Source: Viridothelium virens (Eukaryota; Ascomycota; Dothideomycetes; Trypetheliales; Trypetheliaceae). Taken from it: DNA of 64,000 nt. The notes under the pieces were generated by a model. That model was not told the DNA's origin, ran no database searches, and worked only from the letters and a program-made list of their open reading frames with translations. The position numbers were made by a program, and so were the translations under genes. Within the stretch, counting starts at the first letter, position 1, and each line of letters begins with the position of its first letter. This document shows, one piece after another, positions 57,990-64,000 of this stretch. The DNA lies in the NCBI GenBank assembly GCA_010094025.1, contig ML991788.1, positions 366,947 through 430,946 of the forward strand, in the 5' to 3' direction.

Positions 57990-58408
57990 ATGCAACTAAA
58001 AGCTCTTATTATTCTCCTGTCCTTCTTGGGTGCCGCTCTTTCGGCACCAGTCAATATCGACGCTCGCTCCAGTAAGCCTTTCAGGTACTCTTTCAAGCAT
58101 TTTTGCAGACATGTTCAGTTGACGGAGAATTATCAGTCGAGTATGAGCCTGTTGAAAAATCCAAACGGGCAGGCGAGAATGACATTCAAAACTATGACAA
58201 GCGTAACATGGATCAAGACGCCGTATGGAAACGTACGTCAGTCGAAGATGCTGTGTGGAAGCGCGGCTCAGACCAAGACGCTGTATGGAAGCGTGGTTCG
58301 GATGAAGATGCTGTGTGGAAACGTGGCTTGGACGAGGATGCTGTCTGGAAGCGTGGCTCGGATGAAGATGCTATCTGGAAGCGTGATTCAGATGAAGATG
58401 CTATCTGA
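57990..58408 (+). CDS. Candidate RiPP (dikaritin-like) or other Kex2-processed repeat precursor
   Basis: Exons 57990-58071 and 58119-58408, joined by a 47-nt intron (GTAAGC...TTCAG), give 123 residues. Residues 1-19 form a clear signal peptide (MQLKALIILLSFLGAALSA). A short acidic leader ends in Ser-Lys-Arg and Asp-Lys-Arg. Then come six 10-residue repeats, each ending in W-K-R: NMDQDAVWKR, TSVEDAVWKR, GSDQDAVWKR, GSDEDAVWKR, GLDEDAVWKR, GSDEDAIWKR. A truncated seventh is DSDEDAI-stop. Each Lys-Arg is a Kex2-type site, so the secretory pathway would release octapeptides ending in Trp. This is the layout of UstA-type precursors, and a UstYa-like gene lies next to it. The core (Asp-Ala-Val/Ile-Trp) is unlike the Tyr-containing cores I know. 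Alternatives are an alpha-pheromone-like or repellent-type repeat protein, but no pheromone core is present. Confidence 0.85.
58205..58408 (+). repeat. 30-bp tandem repeat array encoding the core peptides
   Basis: Units at 58205, 58235, 58265, 58295, 58325 and 58355, with a partial unit at 58385-58408. Codons for the core differ silently between units (Val as GTA, GTG or GTC; Asp GAC/GAT; Lys AAA/AAG) while the amino acids stay the same. The last unit has TGA where the others have TGG. Confidence 0.9.
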
Positions 58409-59645
58409 TAAGTGTAGCACCAAAGAGAATACTGCATGCAAGGATCGTAGTCAGTGATAGATAGGTGATCAAGCTATCCAATAAGGATAAGGCGGATAAT
58501 TAATGCGTCTAGTTACTCTTGCTGGAAATGTCGTCGCATCAATGACTGTATGTGACAAGCCTACATAATTTGGATGTGCTTGTAACGGTGGGTATTGAGT
58601 CAATTATGTGAGTCCTAAAAGCAATAAAGAGACTAGCAAAATAGGATAAAGTGTTTAGAGCAAGTCATAGAATAAACAGAGCTCCACACGGCCTGGCTAT
58701 CTGTTTCTGGTTGCTCCAACAGACGCAGCTAGAGCGAATTGCATACAAGACCCTTAGGGCAATCAATCAACCAAGAAGGGACCTTCAATGTAAGCCTCTC
58801 CCCTTTGTGCCGCATGAATGAAGTAAATTGGAGTATTTTGAGGTAGCGAAGCATGACCGGAGGAGGAGTAATCTACGGCGTAAAAGTCGTGTATTCAACA
58901 TAGAAGCGCTCTGAGATGTGCCGAGCGGAGAACCCTCCTTTCCACTACTAGGATGAGGTACTAATATATCACAAGCAATCTATGGGATCGCTGGTATTTA
59001 TCCCAGGGTGCTTTAGGGTATCTCCAACAGCTAATATCCCAGTATCTGTGTAGACTACAAGACCGATACAGTCTCCAGACATACCAGGCCCAGGGCCAAC
59101 ACTCTTCACATTCTGGAAGACCGCGATACGGCACGCTTGTGTCTGTAAAACTGACTTGAGGCACGTCCTGAGTTGTACAGTACTCGTACCTGGTACCTAC
59201 TGCTAGTCTGCAGCACCAAGTGTGAATTTTCGCTCTTGGGATAGCGTTGAATTGATAGCCTTTCTCCATCAGAAGCTTTAAGTGCATAGACTGGTCAAAA
59301 TCTCGTGCAGTCTCTCAAATGCCGAGAGGAATGTTGCCGTAGGCATTGAATTGGGGTTGCGGAGAAGCCCACAGTCTTCTTCAAGATCTATCTCACGCAT
59401 ATCCTCACGGAAGAATGAAGGGCTCTTCTAACATATGGCGCAGATACAGTAGCTGAATCGTTCTCAAGGCATCGTTGTAGAATACCGCAATATTGAATTG
59501 GGCCTCTGAGGAAAGGTGTTAGAAATAGGATATCAAGCAAATTGCAAAGCAACTTAGGTGGCCACAGTGAGGATGCAAAACTGATATTGCATGTGATGTG
59601 TGAGAAGGCAATTCTATCACGTGAATACGAGTGAGATTCGTGAGT
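58409..59645. other. Downstream of the precursor gene; no recognised gene
   Basis: Between about 58970 and 59290 the minus strand has two overlapping open frames; one ends VGPGPGMSGDCIGLVVYTDT...INTSDPIDCL with a protein-like composition, but I do not recognise it and no start or intron chain is convincing. Nothing else is supported. Confidence 0.4.
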
Positions 59646-59893
59646 TGATGATGTTAGACACCGTTTTCGGAGAAAAGGACTCGATTAATTTCTCTGTGTA
59701 ACCTGAGATAAGGGCTCTATATAAACCTCATCGAAAATGAGGACAGTAAAAAACCTAATTAACTAGTAAAATGAGGACCTACGTAGTAGGTTCGAGAATC
59801 TCGCGCATTGACCCTCGTGTAGAGCATAGCGAGATTACGCGGTAGGCTAGGTTGATTGGATCAACTTCATGAAGAACATCATGAACATCATCA
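59646..59893 (-). mobile_element. Copia-type LTR, family 2, minus orientation (solo)
   Basis: 248 bp; on the minus strand it runs TGATGATGTTCATG...AACATCATCA. It is nearly identical to the plus-strand copy at 63645-63892 and of the same length. The left flank is TGAGT and the right flank AATGG, so it has no TSD of its own. TGAGT is the complement of ACTCA, the flank of the other copy, which suggests exchange of flanks by inversion. Confidence 0.85.
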
Positions 59894-60394
59894 AATGGCT
59901 AGAACCCTATTGACGTCTGGCTCCTTAGGCTGTTCTTTTGGATGGCCACGGGCTGCTGTCGGATTGAGGACGCCATGGGTGCAACGAACGTCTCCAGACC
60001 TTTTCGCCTTCCGACGCAGTGACTTGCGTTAACCCGTGAATCTACATACTCGGTAATCACTCAAGTGTTCATCTACTGAATGAGCTGGGGCTAAGCGGTA
60101 AAGTACATACCGTCCGCGGCAACGATGAAGCCCGGAATACCGATACCGATGCCGATGCCTAACCGTAGTTTTTTGTAGAGTGCGATCACTATGTGGCGTG
60201 GGTGCTGCTGGCTGAGATGTTTGCTCCGTTATTGGGCGCAATTACCATCTCATAGCCTGCCATGGCGTCGAAGATTTAACCTGTCAGTGTAGCGGGTGTA
60301 CCCATACAATCTATTATGTGAGACTGATCACATATATCTGACGGAACTCGTAGTCTTCTGGTATTTTATGTTGGACAGGATAGAGAGAACCGTG
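59894..60394. other. Intergenic, no gene
   Basis: Short minus-strand frame 60029-60241 only, unrecognised. No Copia coding remnant or polypurine tract adjoins the LTR, so it is not the end of an element. Confidence 0.45.
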
Positions 60395-60419
60395 AAAAAA
60401 AAAAAAGAAAAAAAAAAAA
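60395..60419 (-). terminator. T-run Pol III terminator for the tRNA-Gln-like gene
   Basis: On the minus strand two runs of about 12 T residues separated by one C begin about 8 nt after the tRNA-like 3' end. Confidence 0.6.
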
Positions 60420-60426
60420 GAAGAAA

Positions 60427-60509
60427 GCTCGTGCTCGGACTCGAACCGAGGTTACTGGAAGATTAATTATTTATCAAAATCCAGTGTGATAACCTCCTGT
60501 TACACGAAA
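60427..60509 (-). tRNA. tRNA-Gln(TTG)-like gene with short intron, D arm aberrant
   Basis: The anticodon arm CTGGA-TTTTGA...TCCAG carries anticodon TTG and about 13 extra AT-rich bases at the canonical 37/38 position. The T arm CTCGG-TTCGAGT-CCGAG is perfect. The 3' acceptor strand CACGAGC pairs at six of seven positions with TTTCGTG. However, the only GTG...CAC pairing available for the D stem reuses the acceptor's GTG, so about five bases seem deleted between acceptor and D stem. It is either a pseudogene or an unusual tRNA. A strong T-run follows. Confidence 0.5.
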
Positions 60510-63500
60510 GGTTAGACATGCAACCGGCATGATAGTAGGACAACGCGAGTAGACGTTGATGGAGGGTATAGAAACTAGAAAATGGGGATACGCACTACAC
60601 TACACAAGCATACTCAATCACTTTCATATTTATGCAAAATAAACTATTCAATCAAAATGGAGATCTGTGCTTGAGAAGATTGGTTTGTCCACCGGTCAGT
60701 CATTGAGGGTCGAGTAGGTACAATCTTGATCATCAACATTAACTCAGTATGTAGAGTAGTAGTATCGTGGCTGCCACCACCGCAGTCCACTGCGACGCCT
60801 GCTTGCCAGGCCCAGCCTCAACGATCACAAGACTCGGAGCGGAGCTACATTAGACCGATCACGTACGTCACAGCAATGCTGGGACTGACGCGGAACTAGA
60901 TTGAGGCAGACATGCCTACGGGAGTAGCTAGATTGACCTACGGTTAGCCGGGATTTTTCAGTATAGCGCGTAAAGCAAGAAAAAGTCCAAATAGCCAGTT
61001 TGGAAGACCCTAATACAAGCTACTTGCGAATCTGTTTCGTCAGTTGTCCGATTCACAATGCTAAGACTTTTCGCAAAGGCCAAATGCTTCAACTTACGAA
61101 GATCCTATGTCTGAAACTTTTGAAAGATGCTTCTTTCTTTCTCAGTCAAACTCTCAATTGCCGCTTCTCCACCAGATTCCGACTGCTGATCGTCCTTGGT
61201 CCGAAGGATTGCACCATTGACTGCTCAAAAACACCGTTCATAAGTTTAACGCGCCGACGAATAACATGGCCTCCTCGTCTCTGCTAGCCTAGACATCTTC
61301 GTGAAGGGAAACGCACTGCGACTTAGCAATCTTCGGAAACAGATGAAAAAGGGTGGCCTAAAACGGTGCAAGTCCGCTCGAGTTTCCCATTGCATGTATT
61401 ACCATCTGCTTCCAGAGATTCCCGCTAGGCGTGCACGCTGCAATAATTTTTCGGGCTGTTATGAGCATATCATCAGGGCAGTGCATAATTCAGACTAGAT
61501 CCCACTAATAGGTGAGCAATCCTAGGGAGGTAAACTCCTTGACCAGTCGGCGGAAGTCTGATGCGTGCAGAGTTCACGATCGAAAACAGGACAGCTCTAT
61601 AGAGAAACTCGTGTGAATTCCTAGAGAATGCACAAATCCTCAAAATTCTGGTTGGCGATGCATCTAGTGCATGGAGTAGCCGTGTGAGCAACGCGTATAA
61701 AATTTCAAGGCCTCTCTGGTCGACAAACTAGGATGGGATGTGGTAATTGGGACATATGATGGCGATCTAAATCTAACTACTCCTGAGGGATGTCCAAGGA
61801 CGTGGATGGACTTCTCTTATGCAGCGACAGTGTGATAAAGCTGCGCTTATATTGTCAAAGTCACCTCAAAACTTCGACCTCGTGCACACGCGGTTCTCCT
61901 AGATCTGGATAGAAGGTCCGCAAAGTTTTATTGCTTTCCTATCAGGTGAGTTAGTTTGAACGTTCCGTGTACGACGTCCGTCGTTGCCTAATATACTCAC
62001 GCTGATGAATGGGGTACCGTGGGGGCTACGGACCCAACAAATATTTCATCCGGCCCCTATGGAAACTCCTCTACGCATGCAACTTATGATCTGCATTCTC
62101 ATCAAGATACGACTAGATGCCATAGAAGCCATCCGACCAGCAGCTGCTCAAGTGACTACATAATTCTACCCGAACGACTATGGCAGCTGCCCTCCTGGCT
62201 TGGATAGAGATGTCCATATCGCGAGTAGCTATAACGCTGTCCTACATCGAGACCGAAATCCTTGGTCTCCCTTGTTGGCTGAGGTGGATTTCCTCCGGGA
62301 GCGGTGCGGCGCAGCAAAGCATGGAAGCTACTATGATACTTGCGATCCCTTACTATGCATTGGTTGGTCTCCCTCTTATCAAGTACCTCCGAGGAGAGGC
62401 TCGAACCCTAACTACTGTGGAAACATTCCGAGAGTCATGCTGCACGGCTCTGGGCTTTGGCTTGACATTGTGGATCACATCCATGACTGTGAGTCTCGAC
62501 TTGGTCTGAAGTACAACGGAGATTAAAGAAACTATAGTATCGACAATTTTCTGAATGGTACTGGAGAAGGAGGTATTAATGCCTGCAGTGCGCGTGAGGA
62601 GGAAGTACGCCGGTGCTATGGAACCTGAGTGTGGCTCAATTGTTACACACAAACGGCAGCGAAGATGGAACCTTGGCAGTTTTTCAAGCCGGGGGGAGCT
62701 TCGTGGAACGCCGAAAGGAGAAGGTCATGTTTTCTTGGTCATGGTCATGGTGGGCCTGTGACGTGACTCGTCAAGGACTTTGGTCATTTCGGGTAGTTGC
62801 TGAGCTTGAATTATATCGTCTTTTCTCAAATGCATGCTCGCTTGGTCGTCATTGGTGCTGCGGGTTCCCGAAACACCGCAAGCGGAAGCAATATCCCTTC
62901 CTCGCGTTTTATTTATCGCTTGGATCCCCACGAGTCCTTGACCTGGGCGCAACTTTCATGTGTGGGTGCAGAGGGGTTACCTGATCTATCCTATCTCTTT
63001 GAATCGTGCTGTCCTTTCTTCTTCACCGTCCCGTGCCAACCTCTTTGAATCCATTCCCCATTATGCTTATCCGAATCTTGTTTTACCTCTACATTCTGGT
63101 GGTCGCGAGTGCGCTCCTCGAACTACGTAAACCCTTCCTCCAATGGTTGTTCTGGTACCCGAATATCTTGATCGGTTCGCTACGGCGACGGGTTGGGGGG
63201 ACCCTGTTGTGGTATATCATCGCCGTGCCGTTGATGATACTCTTCGAATGGGGTCTGTCGAAGGCATCCCTTGAGACACTCGCTACGGGCCGAGGCTAAT
63301 TCGCACAAACATAGCAGCGTCTGTCACCACATGACATAGTTTATGCTTGGAAGCCACTACAGAAACTGGCACAAGAGTAGCTCTTGGCATCTGGCATAGT
63401 GCAACTGCAGATCGAAGAGGGATTACGGAGAGCTGTCCGCATGTAGTTGGGGTTTGTCTCATGGTCCCATTCTCTGGCCTTGTACATTGTAGAGTGCCTT

Positions 63501-63644
63501 CCTTAGAGTTTTCAGAAGGCACTCTGATCACATCGAATGAACTTGCATAGGGTCTCCAAGGGTTTTGGACAGTGGTAAATTGGATGGTGAAAGCTTGTAC
63601 ATTAAGCTATGGAAGCGAGTATATCTATATACGTGATCAACTCA
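60510..63644. other. Long stretch without a supported gene; proposed inverted segment
   Basis: Several plus-strand frames between 61000 and 63300 contain hydrophobic stretches (for example 62180-62509 and 63006-63299), but I recognise no family and see no convincing intron chain. They may be decayed membrane-protein remnants. The flanks of the two LTRs suggest 59.9-63.6 kb was inverted as a block. Confidence 0.4.
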
Positions 63645-64000
63645 TGATGATGTTCATGATGTTCTTCATGAAGTTGATCCAATCAACCTAGCCTACCGCG
63701 TAATCTCGCTATGCTCTACACGAGGGTCAATGCGCGAGATTCTCGAACCTACTACGTAGGTCCTCATTTTACTAGTTAATTAGGTTTTTTACTGTCCTCA
63801 TTTTTGATGAGGTTTATATAGAGCCCTTATCTCAGGTTACACAGAGAAATTAATCGAGTCCTTTTCTCTGAAAACAGTGTCTAACATTATTAGGTTATGA
63901 GCCCGGAGCTGTGCATCCCTGACGCTATTATCTTTGTTATTATCTATTGACTCAATTCGCCCTTATTAATATAAATCCCTTCAGTGTTTCCTTTCCCTTT
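63645..64000 (+). mobile_element. 5' end of a Copia-type LTR retrotransposon (LTR and primer-binding site), continues beyond window
   Basis: LTR 63645-63892 (248 bp) starts TGATGATGTTCATG and ends AACATTATTA. GGTTATGAGCCCGG follows at once (63893-63906), complementary to 14 nt of the initiator tRNA-Met anticodon stem-loop (nucleotides 27-40). Priming by an internal tRNA-iMet fragment is known for Copia elements. The remaining 94 bp belong to the leader. Compared with the 59.6 kb copy, several differences are C-to-T or G-to-A, including CATCATCA to CATTATTA at the LTR end. Confidence 0.85.

Noticed and set aside
57990-58408. Alpha-type mating pheromone precursor
   Set aside because: The layout is similar, but the repeats lack a pheromone-like core with Trp near the N-terminus or Gly-Gln, and a UstYa-like gene lies next to it.
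58213-58437. Reverse-strand repeat protein antisense to the precursor
   Set aside because: It is a mirror of the 30-bp repeat. Signal peptide, intron and Kex2 sites exist only on the plus strand.
1-64000. CRISPR arrays, operons, riboswitches
   Set aside because: The DNA is eukaryotic nuclear. The only regular short repeat is the coding 30-bp array at 58205-58408.

Overview
The window is nuclear DNA of a filamentous ascomycete (Pezizomycotina). The evidence is genes split by many 45-70 nt introns with GT(A/G)(A/C)G donors and CTAAC/CTGAC branch points, a Clr5-ankyrin protein, a NACHT STAND protein, a UstYa-like protein, a Cdc11-type septin, and repeats carrying C-to-T changes of the RIP kind. 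A Dothideomycete is plausible, but I cannot fix the lineage from the sequence alone. Most reading frames split by introns were re-joined by hand; exon boundaries are given where the phases agree.

Layout. 0.8-4.9 kb: an intact eight-exon NACHT (NLR-like) gene. 5.9 kb: an initiator tRNA-Met gene split by a 52-nt insert that looks exactly like a spliceosomal intron. 7.3-11.3 kb: a secreted Ser/Thr-rich protein with a beta-repeat C-terminus and two in-frame stops. 14.4 kb: a small DGxxG-repeat protein. 15.2-20.5 kb: two solo LTRs of one family, the second inside a Clr5-ankyrin gene. 21.2 kb: a small one-TM protein. 21.8-24.0 kb: a dead pogo/Fot1-type DNA transposon. 24.8-46.2 kb is the conserved housekeeping core: nitroreductase, a 2,628-residue BEACH protein, vacuolar subtilase, PROPPIN, septin, PQ-loop protein and a dual-specificity-type phosphatase. 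46.6-48.1 kb: a phosphoketolase pseudogene. 48.6-52.0 kb: a large disordered protein. 53.7 kb: tRNA-Cys. 55.5-58.4 kb: a candidate RiPP locus. 59.6-64.0 kb: two inverted copies of a Copia-type LTR, the right one being the 5' end of an element that runs off the window.

Three things deserve most attention. (1) The candidate RiPP locus: a UstYa-like oxidase gene lies next to a divergent gene for a secreted precursor with six 10-residue repeats, each ending in Trp-Lys-Arg (Kex2-type sites), plus a truncated seventh. The repeated conserved core is Asp-Ala-Val/Ile-Trp, a Trp-containing core that I do not recognise among the dikaritins I know. (2) The initiator tRNA gene carries a GTAAGT...ACTAAT...CAG element between the D arm and the anticodon stem, not at the canonical 37/38 site. 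(3) Repeat-driven rearrangement: a solo LTR landed at the 3' splice site of an ankyrin gene, and swapped target-site duplications suggest an LTR-LTR inversion of the 59.9-63.6 kb segment.
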